Of a DNA stretch of 64,000 bases, positions 18,439 through 28,323 are shown in pieces. Origin of the DNA: Legionella wadsworthii DSM 21896 = ATCC 33877 (GTDB taxonomy: Bacteria; Pseudomonadota; Gammaproteobacteria; Legionellales; Legionellaceae); the NCBI RefSeq assembly GCF_000701265.1, contig NZ_JNIA01000023.1, positions 186,001 to 250,000 on the forward strand, given 5' to 3'. The first letter of the stretch is position 1, and each line of letters opens with the position of its first letter. The position numbers and the translations under genes were made by a program. Under the pieces are notes generated by a model. It was not told the DNA's origin and ran no database searches. It was given only the letters and a program-made list of their open reading frames with translations.

Positions 18439-19059
18439 ATGAACATCAGTTTGTTTTTTTTAAGTTTAATTTGTTTTATTGGTATGATAAGTCCTGGACC
18501 AGATTTTATATTGGTGACGAAAAATGCGTTTTTGTATCCTAAGCGTCAAGCTTTAGCCACTGCCTTAGGTATTGTTACCGGATGTCTTTTTCATGCCACT
18601 TATTGCATTTTGGGTTTGGCATTTATTATTACTCAAAGTATTTTTTTGTATACGACAATTAAATATGTGGGCGCTTGTTATTTAATTTATTTGGGATTAA
18701 AAGGTTTAAAGTCAAAACAATTGAAGGTCATAGGTCAGAATCTGCCTACAGTAAAAAATATTTCTACAACTAAAGCATATATGGAAGGTGTATTATGCAA
18801 TGCTTTAAATCCAAAACTGGCTGTTTTTTTGCTGAGCTTGTTTACACAGTTTGTTTCCATAAATGCCTCGATGAGTGATAAAGCTTTAGTAGCTGGTGTG
18901 TTTGTTACGGAATCTGCTTTATATTGGCCTTTGGTCGTTTTATTCCTTCAATCCAATAAAATTCGAAAAATATTTCATAATTTCCAAGCCGCATTATCTC
19001 GCCTGTTTGGTGGTTTATTGGTTTATATTGGTATTCGCGTGATGTTAAGCGCCGATTAA
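18439..19059 (+). CDS. LysE/RhtB-family amino-acid exporter
   Basis: 206 aa inner-membrane exporter with about six hydrophobic segments. The N-terminal signature FIGMISPGPDFILVTKNAF and the following GIVTGCLFHATYCILGLA are standard for LysE/RhtB. NPKLAVFLLSLFTQF matches the conserved mid-protein NPK motif. It lies 18 bases before a PLP-enzyme gene and is probably cotranscribed. The exported substrate is probably an amino acid such as threonine, homoserine or serine; which one cannot be told. Confidence 0.9.
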   Translation: MNISLFFLSLICFIGMISPGPDFILVTKNAFLYPKRQALATALGIVTGCLFHATYCILGLAFIITQSIFLYTTIKYVGACYLIYLGLKGLKSKQLKVIGQNLPTVKNISTTKAYMEGVLCNALNPKLAVFLLSLFTQFVSINASMSDKALVAGVFVTESALYWPLVVLFLQSNKIRKIFHNFQAALSRLFGGLLVYIGIRVMLSAD

Positions 19060-19077
19060 CTTTCAAAGGAAAGAAAT

Positions 19078-20199
19078 GTGAAAGAAGCTATAGGTCTTAA
19101 AAAAACAGAATTAGATACACCTTGTTTGTTAATTGATAAAAATATCTTAAAATCCAATCTGGGAGTGATGAGAAATCATTCTATTGAAAATAAAATTGAC
19201 ATCAGACCTCACTGTAAAACTCATAAATGCTCCGAACTGGCGCGTTTACAAATTGAATATGGGTCAATTGGTGTTTGCGTCGCCAAAGTCTCCGAAGCTG
19301 AAATCCTGATCCAACAAGGTATCCCGAATATACTGATCACATCTCCCATTGTGACTCAAAATAAAATTTCACGACTCATGAACTGTCTTGAAAAGGCTCC
19401 TTCGACTCTGGTTGTGGTAGATAATCTGCAAAATATTGCTGCTTTAAACGAAGCGGGCTCATGTTGTAAAAAAATAATTCCTGTGCTGTTGGATGTGGAT
19501 GCAGGAATAGGACGTACAGGGGTCAATCCGGAATATGTTTTAGAATTTGCTTTCAAAATAAAGCAATTACCCTGGCTCAAATTAATGGGTATTCAATGTT
19601 ATGCCGGCAACTTACAGCATATACCTTTTTATAATGACCGAAAAAAACAATCCTTGCACATCATGCAAATGGCAAGTGATCTGATAAAAAACTTAAGAGA
19701 AAATGGCATCCACTGCTCTATTCTCACGGGGAGTGGGACAGGAACTTTCGATATAGATGTCCAAGCCACGGAAGTTACTGAAATTCAGCCGGGTTCCTAT
19801 ACGGTAATGGATGTTCAGTACATGAATATTGGGTCCAAAGAGGATGAAAAACAATTTAATCTCTTCAAGCCAGCCCTGACACTTTTAACTACAGTAATCA
19901 GTAACAACCGAACAGAGCATGTGACTGTAGATGCAGGTACCAAAGCCATATATGTAGACAAACAAAGGCCGCAAATTATCAGCCATCATGGATTAGTTTA
20001 TGATTGGGGTGGATTTGGCGATGAACATGGTAAAGTCTTTGCGGTGCATGGCAGTCCATTACCTTCCTATGGAGAGGTTTTAGAGCTTGTTGTCCCTCAC
20101 TGTGATCCCACGATAAATTTATTTGACCAATTTTTTATTATTGAAAACAATCAAGTGGTAGATGTTTGGAAGATTGATCTAAGAGGAAAGTGTCAATAA
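19078..20199 (+). CDS. D-threonine aldolase / D-serine dehydratase-like PLP enzyme
   Basis: 373 aa fold-type III PLP enzyme (alanine-racemase-like N-terminal barrel plus C-terminal D-serine dehydratase-like domain). ELDTPCLLIDKNIL opens the domain. The PLP lysine is in RPHCKTHKCSELAR. DVDAGIGRTGV, TGSGTGTFDID and the C-terminal VPHCDPTINLFD with a His-Cys zinc pair are the D-threonine aldolase/DSD1 hallmarks. The GTG start has AAGGA about 7 bases upstream; the overlapping ATG closes at once. Probably cleaves D-threonine to glycine and acetaldehyde, or deaminates D-serine. Confidence 0.87.
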   Translation: MKEAIGLKKTELDTPCLLIDKNILKSNLGVMRNHSIENKIDIRPHCKTHKCSELARLQIEYGSIGVCVAKVSEAEILIQQGIPNILITSPIVTQNKISRLMNCLEKAPSTLVVVDNLQNIAALNEAGSCCKKIIPVLLDVDAGIGRTGVNPEYVLEFAFKIKQLPWLKLMGIQCYAGNLQHIPFYNDRKKQSLHIMQMASDLIKNLRENGIHCSILTGSGTGTFDIDVQATEVTEIQPGSYTVMDVQYMNIGSKEDEKQFNLFKPALTLLTTVISNNRTEHVTVDAGTKAIYVDKQRPQIISHHGLVYDWGGFGDEHGKVFAVHGSPLPSYGEVLELVVPHCDPTINLFDQFFIIENNQVVDVWKIDLRGKCQ

Positions 20200-20243
20200 A
20201 AATTAAATTCGGCCAAGTAAATAATTATAACTCTCACCTGAGA

Positions 20244-20939
20244 TTAATAATTCACTGCTTTTTCGTACTCCTTGACTTTTTTTGCGCAAAGTGGAGCTGT
20301 GGTTTCTGTCAGGTATTTTGTTGCCTCGTAATGTACTGTCTTGCTACTTAGATTAGGCTGGCGTAATTGGTTGATTAAAGCTTCATTATGACTAAAACTT
20401 TTTAACCATTTTTTTAGCTTGCGGAGGCTCCATACATGCCGATAAATTTTTCTGTTCCTGATCTCTTTTATGACAATAAATTTAGGTAATTTAAATGGCA
20501 GAACGTCTTCATTGATAAGAAGTGCTGCCATAACCCATCGTAAAGAAAGGAATGATGGGTGGAAATCACCGCTCCGATGGCTGATATTTTTTAGGGTAGT
20601 CCCTGATTTATCTTTAAATTTTATATTGCCCGCGGTTAAGCAGCATGCGGTTTCTAACGGATCACCCGTCATTTGAAAATGTTTTGGCGCTTTATTATGA
20701 GGCCGAGTCTCGAAAGCAAACCACAATTTACCTGAGGTATCCACCAGGAAGCGAAAAATAGTTTCTTTCTCTTGTACCAGTAATTCCTTTAAAGTAGCTA
20801 GAGAGTTCACAGAATAAGAATCAGCCTCACTATTAACAGCCGTTTTACCTGCATAAAAAAGATTCTTTGGATCTGGAGGGCAAGAAAAAAATTCTCGATA
20901 CAACTGGAAACGTTTTAAAAATAAAATCATGCTTTTCAT
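20244..20939 (-). CDS. Hypothetical protein, 231 aa
   Basis: Not recognised. It is a basic, soluble-looking protein with FFSCPPDPKNLFYAG at the N-terminus, a FRFLVDTSGKLWFAFE strand-rich centre, HPSFLSLRWVMAALLINEDVLPF, and a Lys-rich C-terminus. The centre reads like a small beta-rich fold in which a Ser-His-rich stretch precedes a buried helix. It could be a Legionella-specific protein and even an effector, but no domain supports that. It is a single gene, convergent with the PLP enzyme. Confidence 0.6.
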   Translation of the reverse strand: MKSMILFLKRFQLYREFFSCPPDPKNLFYAGKTAVNSEADSYSVNSLATLKELLVQEKETIFRFLVDTSGKLWFAFETRPHNKAPKHFQMTGDPLETACCLTAGNIKFKDKSGTTLKNISHRSGDFHPSFLSLRWVMAALLINEDVLPFKLPKFIVIKEIRNRKIYRHVWSLRKLKKWLKSFSHNEALINQLRQPNLSSKTVHYEATKYLTETTAPLCAKKVKEYEKAVNY

Positions 20940-21164
20940 AGGGATAGTGGGTTATTACCTCCATGAATACAACAAATAAATAGCTACCGTCAAGTTTATT
21001 CACAAGGATATATAGTACAAATAGGTTCATATGACAAAAGATCGAGGCAGATGTTTTTAAAATTTTTTTCTTGATTCAATCCCAAAGAATTTTTTTAGAT
21101 TAAGCATTGCAAATTCAATTTACTCTATAACATAATCACACAAAAAAAATAACAAGGAATGTCC

Positions 21165-21803
21165 ATGAAATTTAAACTCTTTACTACTGCTTTCTTAGTT
21201 GCGGGAGTAGCTTCTGCCGCTGCCCCAGTAAATGGCTGGTATGCAAGCGGTTTTGGCGGTTATACATACTCACCTTCTAACGTAGAAAGGCTTTATTATG
21301 GTTATTTGCTCTCTGATGTGCATTATCGCTACGGCTATAATGCAGGCGGCGGTTTTGGATACCAAAGTAATCCCATTCGTTATGAATTCCAATATAATTA
21401 CATCTATGTAGATACTAACCGCTATAGTGTCAATCATGTTCCTGCATTGGAAATTGATGGGGGAACCCGGGCGAATGTACTTTTGGCAAATATTTATTAC
21501 GATTTTGACAAAAAGTTTGGTGAACTTTCTCCTTTTCTTGGGGTAGGCATTGGTTATGGCTTTATGCACGCTACTTTAAACAGTACAAGCCGTTTCAAAA
21601 AGCCTCATTTTAACATTAACCAAGACTCTTTCGCCTATCAAGGAACTGCAGGCTTGACTTACAATTTCCGGAATAATTTCGCAGTCAATGCAGCGTATCG
21701 CTATTTAGCATCCACTGAGACCAGCTATTGGGGTAAAGTCTTCCAGGCCCACATGGCTGATATTGGAATCATATACCGATTTGATTGGATTGGCTTTAAA
21801 TAG
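21165..21803 (+). CDS. Outer-membrane beta-barrel protein
   Basis: 212 aa exported protein. A signal peptide (about 1-20, KLFTTAFLVAGVASAAAP) is followed by alternating aromatic/glycine strands (GWYASGFGGYTY, YGYNAGGGFGYQ, YEFQYNYIYVD) and a C-terminal strand ending in an aromatic-rich IIYRFDWIGFK, the usual OmpA-like or OprF-like 8-strand barrel pattern. The start at 21165 is chosen because AAGGA lies 6 bases upstream; the ATG two codons earlier overlaps that site. Function unknown; a surface porin or adhesin-like role is a guess. Confidence 0.82.
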   Translation: MKFKLFTTAFLVAGVASAAAPVNGWYASGFGGYTYSPSNVERLYYGYLLSDVHYRYGYNAGGGFGYQSNPIRYEFQYNYIYVDTNRYSVNHVPALEIDGGTRANVLLANIYYDFDKKFGELSPFLGVGIGYGFMHATLNSTSRFKKPHFNINQDSFAYQGTAGLTYNFRNNFAVNAAYRYLASTETSYWGKVFQAHMADIGIIYRFDWIGFK

Positions 21804-21896
21804 CATACAATAGTGTAATTCCACTTGAAAACTTGCTTAAACTTCATATACCCCATAGAATTCTACTTTTCTTAGAACATGCCAGGAGAGTAGTAC

Positions 21897-23039
21897 ATGG
21901 GGTGGAATGAGCCAGATAAAGGCAAAGATCCCTGGAAGGGTAAAAATCAGCCTCCAGATTTAGATGAGGCGCTTAAGCGCGTTCATGACAGATTAAAAAG
22001 GCTATTTGGCGGTGGTGCCAAACCAGGGAATGAACCTTCCAAAAAATCCAATAGCGGTTTAATCACTGGAGTAGTTGTCCTATTTGCTTTAATACTTTGG
22101 GCATTAGCTGGCATTTTCATAGTAGATCCTGCGGAACAAGCAGTGATTCTTCGTTTTGGTAAATATGTTGAAACAGTAGGGCCAGGCCCGCATTGGATAC
22201 CTAGAATAATTTCTTCCAAAATCATTCTGAACGTCGACAGAGTATTGGATTATTCCTATTCTGGACAAATGTTGACGAATGATGAAAATCTGGTTTCAGT
22301 ATCCTTGGCAGTTCAGTATCGTATTGGGGATTTAAAAGAGTATCTTTTTAATGTAGCTAACCCCGAAGAAAGCTTACAACAAGCAACTTCGAGTGCTTTA
22401 AGACAAGTAGTCGGTACGACAACTCTGGATCAAATGATAACGGAAGGACGGGAAGTTTGGGGTAATAAAGTTCAAGATACCCTGGTAAAAACACTCGACT
22501 TATATAAAACGGGTATTGTTATTGTAAACGTATCGCCTCAACCTGCACGCGCGCCTGAAAGTGTACAGGATGCTTTTGATGATGCAATTAAGGCACAAGA
22601 AGATGAAAAACGCTTTAAAGAGCAAGCTTATGCCTATGCTGCAAGAGTAGTTCCTATTGCAGAAGGGAGAGCAAGTCGTATTCAACAAGAAGCTGAAGCA
22701 TATTCCAAAAAAGTAGTTCTCAATGCTCAGGGTGAGGTTTCAGAATTTTTAGCCTTACTCCCTCAATATACTGCTACCCCAAGCATTACAGCAGAACGTA
22801 TGTATTTAGAAACAATGCAAAGGGTTTTAAGTAAAAGCAGTAAGATCATCGTAGATAGCAAATCCGGTAATGTCTTGTATCTACCATTAGATAAACTGTT
22901 TGACAGAGCTTCGAACTTCCCACAAGGCATTGCAAAAAATGGTAAAGTACAAGGTGATGAAGCCAGCGATGCAGAAAATTTGGTCGATGGTCGTGAATTT
23001 ACCAGACCTATCTATCGACAAGGGAGAGATCAACAATGA
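21897..23039 (+). CDS. hflK: FtsH protease modulator HflK
   Basis: SPFH/band-7 protein that assembles with HflC around FtsH and limits its proteolysis. 380 aa with the Gly-rich cytosolic N-terminus MGWNEPDKGKDPWKG, one membrane segment (about residues 55-77), and the band-7 domain (IVDPAEQAVILRFGKY, then QATSSALRQVVG) with a long Ala/Glu helix (AEGRASRIQQEAEAYS). CCAGGAGAG gives the ribosome-binding site. Overlaps hflC by 4 bases (ATGA). Confidence 0.97.
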   Translation: MGWNEPDKGKDPWKGKNQPPDLDEALKRVHDRLKRLFGGGAKPGNEPSKKSNSGLITGVVVLFALILWALAGIFIVDPAEQAVILRFGKYVETVGPGPHWIPRIISSKIILNVDRVLDYSYSGQMLTNDENLVSVSLAVQYRIGDLKEYLFNVANPEESLQQATSSALRQVVGTTTLDQMITEGREVWGNKVQDTLVKTLDLYKTGIVIVNVSPQPARAPESVQDAFDDAIKAQEDEKRFKEQAYAYAARVVPIAEGRASRIQQEAEAYSKKVVLNAQGEVSEFLALLPQYTATPSITAERMYLETMQRVLSKSSKIIVDSKSGNVLYLPLDKLFDRASNFPQGIAKNGKVQGDEASDAENLVDGREFTRPIYRQGRDQQ

Positions 23040-23950
23040 GAACAATGGGTAAAGCCCTTGGCATATTAGCTATTTTAATCATTCTCTTTTTATTGACCAG
23101 TGTATTTACTGTAACGCAAGGTCAGCAAGGAATCCTTTTACGTTTAGGGCGTTTGGTTCATGAGGATTTAACGGATAAAGTAAAAGTATTAAATCCGGGA
23201 TTACATTTTAAAGTGCCATTTGTTGAAAATGTGCGCATTTTTGATACTCGTATTCAAACTATGGATATCAAATCGACTCGTATTGTCACCAAGGAAAAAA
23301 AGGATGTGATGGTTGATTACTACGTCAAATGGCAAATTACGGATTTGGCTCAGTATTTTAGATCAACTGGTGGAAGTGAATTTAAAGCAGAGACTTTATT
23401 GGAACAACAATTAAACACCTTATTACGGGCGCAGTTTGGTAAACGTACCATTTCTGAAGTAGTGTCGGGCGGCCGTGATGATTTAACTGAATTACTTCGT
23501 AAAGCAGCTCAAAAGCAAGCCGGTGGCTTAGGCCTTATTGTTGTCGATGTACGCATCAAAGGGATAGAGTTGCCAGCAAATACCAGTAATGCAATTTATC
23601 AGCGTATGCGTGCGGACATGCAAAAAATTGCAAATAGACATCGGGCTGATGGTCAAGCAGCAGCTGAAGAAATTAAAGCCAAAGCGGATGCTGATGTGAT
23701 GGTTTTATTGGCGCGTACACGGAGTAATGCACAAAAGGTAAGGGCAATTGGACAAGCGCGTGCCGCATCAATTTATGCTGAAGCATATAATAAGAACAAG
23801 GATTTCTTTGCTTTATTCCGCAGCTTACTTGCATATGAAGGAAGTTTTAAAAGCAAAAAAGATATTTTGGTATTGGATCAAAGTAGCTCCTTTTTCAATT
23901 ATTTTAAGGAAGCGATACCAAAAAATGATGGTGTACCCGCTAAAAAGTAA
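23036..23950 (+). CDS. hflC: FtsH protease modulator HflC
   Basis: Partner of HflK, 304 aa, with an N-terminal membrane anchor (about residues 8-27), VFTVTQGQQGILLRLGRLV opening the band-7 domain, TLLRAQFGKRTISEVVSGGR, and the helical RADGQAAAEEIKAKADAD region. Translation starts inside the last codons of hflK. It is followed by an inverted repeat that may end the transcript before purA. Confidence 0.97.
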   Translation: MRTMGKALGILAILIILFLLTSVFTVTQGQQGILLRLGRLVHEDLTDKVKVLNPGLHFKVPFVENVRIFDTRIQTMDIKSTRIVTKEKKDVMVDYYVKWQITDLAQYFRSTGGSEFKAETLLEQQLNTLLRAQFGKRTISEVVSGGRDDLTELLRKAAQKQAGGLGLIVVDVRIKGIELPANTSNAIYQRMRADMQKIANRHRADGQAAAEEIKAKADADVMVLLARTRSNAQKVRAIGQARAASIYAEAYNKNKDFFALFRSLLAYEGSFKSKKDILVLDQSSSFFNYFKEAIPKNDGVPAKK

Positions 23951-24028
23951 CTATAATGTTGGGTTTTGGTAACTATTCATCCTGTCTCAAAATCATGGAG
24001 AACGTCCAGATTCAAGTGCAGACTGAAT

Positions 24029-24092
24029 AAAAAATATTCTGAACCTCCTCGACATTTTTTGATTGTGAGTGAACTTTTTCAGAATATTTTTT
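24029..24092 (+). terminator. Long-stem inverted repeat, probable hflKC terminator
   Basis: A perfect 15-bp inverted repeat, AAAAAATATTCTGAA (24029-24043) and TTCAGAATATTTTTT (24078-24092), with a 34-base loop. The right arm ends in a T-run on the plus strand, compatible with a terminator or with an mRNA-protecting structure between hflC and purA. Confidence 0.5.
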
Positions 24093-24204
24093 TGGCCACC
24101 TTTGGGATTCTGAACAGAATTTGGCGAGTAGTTAATATTTAGTTGAAATGGGTTTCAGCAATTTTCAATAGAGCAGCGAATAGCATTTTGCAAATTAAGA
24201 GTAG

Positions 24205-25506
<1,302 letters not shown>

Positions 25507-25530
25507 TTCCTCGCACTAGAGGACCCTGTT

Positions 25531-25751
25531 GCTTGTCCAAAGGATCCAGAAATTGCAAAACACTGGATCCCGTGGACAAGCCACGGGGCGTAGTTAAAAT
25601 GAATCAGAAAACCTTACAATCTTCAGAAGATTGAAGTGAGTTAATAATTCTACAATATCTTGTGGCTTATTAATCTCGGTTCAATCTGAACCGATGTGTA
25701 TAACCCCCGGGTCAGGCTGCCTACGTCCCGTGGCTTGTCCACGGGATCCAG
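25531..25751. repeat. Cluster of palindromic repeats after purA
   Basis: A unit containing the hairpin CCCGTGGACAAGCCACGGG occurs at 25563-25593. It recurs inverted at 25722-25751 (one substitution and one missing base), so the two copies are reverse complements about 128 bases apart. A degenerate third copy (GCTTGTCCAAAGGATCCAGAAA) is at 25531-25552. The whole purA to adenosine-deaminase interval (25507-25797) has no gene and consists mostly of these units. Their form suggests REP-like elements or a MITE; function unknown. Confidence 0.75.
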
Positions 25752-25797
25752 AAAGTATCTGCAAGGGCATGCAACCTCCGTGTACAAACCATAACTT

Positions 25798-27282
25798 TTA
25801 AAACGTACTTTCAAAAGCTTTCATTTTTTTCTCCAGCGTCCACTGTAATTTGGCTTTTTCGCTTGTTTTGATAAATTCCTGACAGCTTTTGCTTTCTAAA
25901 TCATGACAATCATCGACTAATAAGGCTTTATCTGTATCCGACCAAATACTGATTCCGGGTATAAATGCATAGGTGAGCGCATTTCTATTGATCTGCTTTA
26001 TGGTTTGATAATCTAAATGATGATTTAATACTGCTTTTACATACTGTTGGGTTAAATTTGTGCGCAAGATGCCTTCATCATCAGTAGATAAAACGACAGG
26101 GACATGGTGTTTCAGATAAAAATTTAAGGGGTGACTACGACCATCAACCTTTAATATTTTAATATTACTGACTAAATTAATTTCTACTGCCTTATGATGC
26201 TTGGACATATAGTTCAAAGTATCTTTTAACTTGTTTTCAGAAGCAATGGAAACTCCATGACCAATTCTTTGGGCTTGGCCTATAAAGAGTGCATCATGAA
26301 TGTGAAAATCCAAATCTTCGGGAGTGACAATTTCCTGAGTTAATTCACCTGCATGCAATGCAATATTCACTTGTGGATAAAACTTATGAAAATACTGATA
26401 TAGTTGCATCTGTTTACGATAGTCGCGAAGTGATATGAGACCATCTTCCGGTTGCACCAAGTTCACCCCAACCAGAACTCCTTTCTCTGCCATCGATTGG
26501 GCTACAGCCTCAAAGGCATTTAATGTTTGTGCAAACAGATTATCGAACGACTGCTCCCTGAGGGAATAGTATAAAAATTTTACAGTTATTTGACATGCTT
26601 TTTTTCCTGGGTTAAGGTCACAGCCTAACTCATGGCGTGCCCGTTTTAACATTCGATTTGCTTCTACTGCCGTATAATTCACATTGCTTTGGAAATCCTG
26701 ATTTGCCAATAAAATTTTTCTTTTTTCGCTAAAGGACTTGGTTGCTTTAAGCATATCGCCGAAGTGGGTCGAATGAGCATTATCCGGTAAAACCATTAAT
26801 TCCATATATAGTTCGTTTTGCTGAGCGGCAGTTTTTAACACCGAAGCAATCAGTTCGGCCTGATGGTCTGCAACAATGGTATTGAACTTAAAAAATGAAT
26901 TAAAAAAATGATCATGTCCTGATTCTTTAAATGGAACAAAATCTTTCATCGACCAGCTTCTTATCACACTTGCATAGAGTTCAGGGTGATTCAGCAGATC
27001 TTTTGTATTCACCCCATGGCATACCGAGTTAGTTTTACTAACCGCTTTGGTAGTTGTATTTAAACAATAATTTTCTTTTGTTGCCAGCTCAAGCATGATT
27101 TCTGGATAAGCACCTCCCGCTAAATGGTAATGCAACTCTCCACCTTTAGGCATTTTTTTCAAAAAAGCATATAAGTCATTAGGTTCGCTTTTGATTTGAT
27201 CAAAGTAGGACGAAACATTTGCTTGAGCAAAAGGGGAGAGCAGTAGCCCAGCTAAAAGAGCAATTGATTTAATATAGTTCAT
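25798..27282 (-). CDS. Exported adenosine-deaminase family hydrolase
   Basis: 494 aa metal-dependent deaminase of the ADA/ADGF type. A cleavable signal peptide (about 1-21, ending FAQANV) directs it out of the cytosol. The amidohydrolase motifs are His51 and His53 in GGELHYHLAGG, the HAGE strand, RIGHGVS with the catalytic His, and VVLSTDDEGI with the metal-binding Asp. A long insertion before the barrel resembles secreted ADGF/CECR1 proteins. Likely substrates are extracellular or periplasmic adenosine/deoxyadenosine; that it acts on host nucleosides is inference. Confidence 0.87.
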   Translation of the reverse strand: MNYIKSIALLAGLLLSPFAQANVSSYFDQIKSEPNDLYAFLKKMPKGGELHYHLAGGAYPEIMLELATKENYCLNTTTKAVSKTNSVCHGVNTKDLLNHPELYASVIRSWSMKDFVPFKESGHDHFFNSFFKFNTIVADHQAELIASVLKTAAQQNELYMELMVLPDNAHSTHFGDMLKATKSFSEKRKILLANQDFQSNVNYTAVEANRMLKRARHELGCDLNPGKKACQITVKFLYYSLREQSFDNLFAQTLNAFEAVAQSMAEKGVLVGVNLVQPEDGLISLRDYRKQMQLYQYFHKFYPQVNIALHAGELTQEIVTPEDLDFHIHDALFIGQAQRIGHGVSIASENKLKDTLNYMSKHHKAVEINLVSNIKILKVDGRSHPLNFYLKHHVPVVLSTDDEGILRTNLTQQYVKAVLNHHLDYQTIKQINRNALTYAFIPGISIWSDTDKALLVDDCHDLESKSCQEFIKTSEKAKLQWTLEKKMKAFESTF

Positions 27283-27488
27283 TGTATTCTAAAATGAGTC
27301 ATTTTTGAGGGATTATCGCACACTTATTGTTAAACCCCAACCATTGTATTTAGATACCATTCATAGCAAAATAAATTTTGAGTCCATTGGGACTGTTTTG
27401 ATGGAGTGAGAATTGGACCTGCAACAAAAAGAGGTCTTGGAGACTTGAGTTGATTTTTTCAATGTAAAAGTCATATCAAATAGGAATG

Positions 27489-28232
27489 ATGAACATGAAC
27501 CATTTTTTCTCAAAGACTTATGCTTTTTTAGGAATGCTTTTTATTTTACTCCCTGTAAATATTTGTTGTGCCGCGGCGGATTTGAATGCAGGTGAGCCTA
27601 AAAATAAAATGACCATCAATGTGGGTATTTATGCGCCTTTTTCAAGTAAATCTGCTTTTATCGGCAGGAATATGTTAGGTGCAATGGAAATTGCACGGGA
27701 TCAACTCAAGTCTCAAGACATCCACTATGAATTTTATACCTTGGATAACACGTCCAACCAAGCAAATGCAGCAAGCACACTACAGAAATTTATTGATGCC
27801 CATCATATTAATGTCCTACTCACTGAAGGATCTGAAAGCGGGGAGTTAGTCGCCCCTTTAGCAAAAAAGAACAAATTGCTTCATTTTTGCCTCACTGAGG
27901 AATCGCTCTTTACGGATGGTATGAATAATTTTAAATCTGAGAGTCCAAATCATCAAAGAGCTGCTATTCTGACACAATCCAGTAAACCAGAATTTATTGC
28001 GCAATTTAAACAAGAATATTTTAGCAACCCTGTAAGTGAAGCAGGATATGCTTTTGACATCTTCCATTTGGTGCATCAAAGTGCCATTCTCTCTTTGAAA
28101 ACTCATTCGGATTTTTCTAGTGAAGACATTGCAACGCATTTATTGGCCCTGGGTGCAGGAACTGGCGTTATGGGACCTTTTCACTTGAGTGATAAAGGGG
28201 TTTCTTATAAGAGGCAAATACTTACAGCATAA
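27489..28232 (+). CDS. Shortened periplasmic amino-acid-binding protein (LivJ-type)
   Basis: About 247 aa; ATGs at 27489 and 27495 (spaced from AGGA at 27482-27485) are both possible. A signal peptide (ending NICCAAADLN) precedes the type I periplasmic-binding fold start INVGIYAPFSSKSAFIGRNM and a lobe-1 segment with QKFIDAHHINVLLTEGS. Family members are about 370 aa. Here lobe 1 passes from FTDGMNNF straight to a C-terminal part (EAGYAFDIFHLVH, GVMGPFHLSDKG), so roughly 110 residues of lobe 2 seem to be missing. No permease or ATPase gene is adjacent. Its ability to bind ligand is doubtful. Confidence 0.7.
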   Translation: MNMNHFFSKTYAFLGMLFILLPVNICCAAADLNAGEPKNKMTINVGIYAPFSSKSAFIGRNMLGAMEIARDQLKSQDIHYEFYTLDNTSNQANAASTLQKFIDAHHINVLLTEGSESGELVAPLAKKNKLLHFCLTEESLFTDGMNNFKSESPNHQRAAILTQSSKPEFIAQFKQEYFSNPVSEAGYAFDIFHLVHQSAILSLKTHSDFSSEDIATHLLALGAGTGVMGPFHLSDKGVSYKRQILTA

Positions 28233-28323
28233 TTTAATTTTCTAAATTACTGTTTGCTAAAAAAGGTCCTGGGTTAGGCGGTGACCTTAACCCAGAGATT
28301 CTATTCACAAGTTTTTTAGCAAA

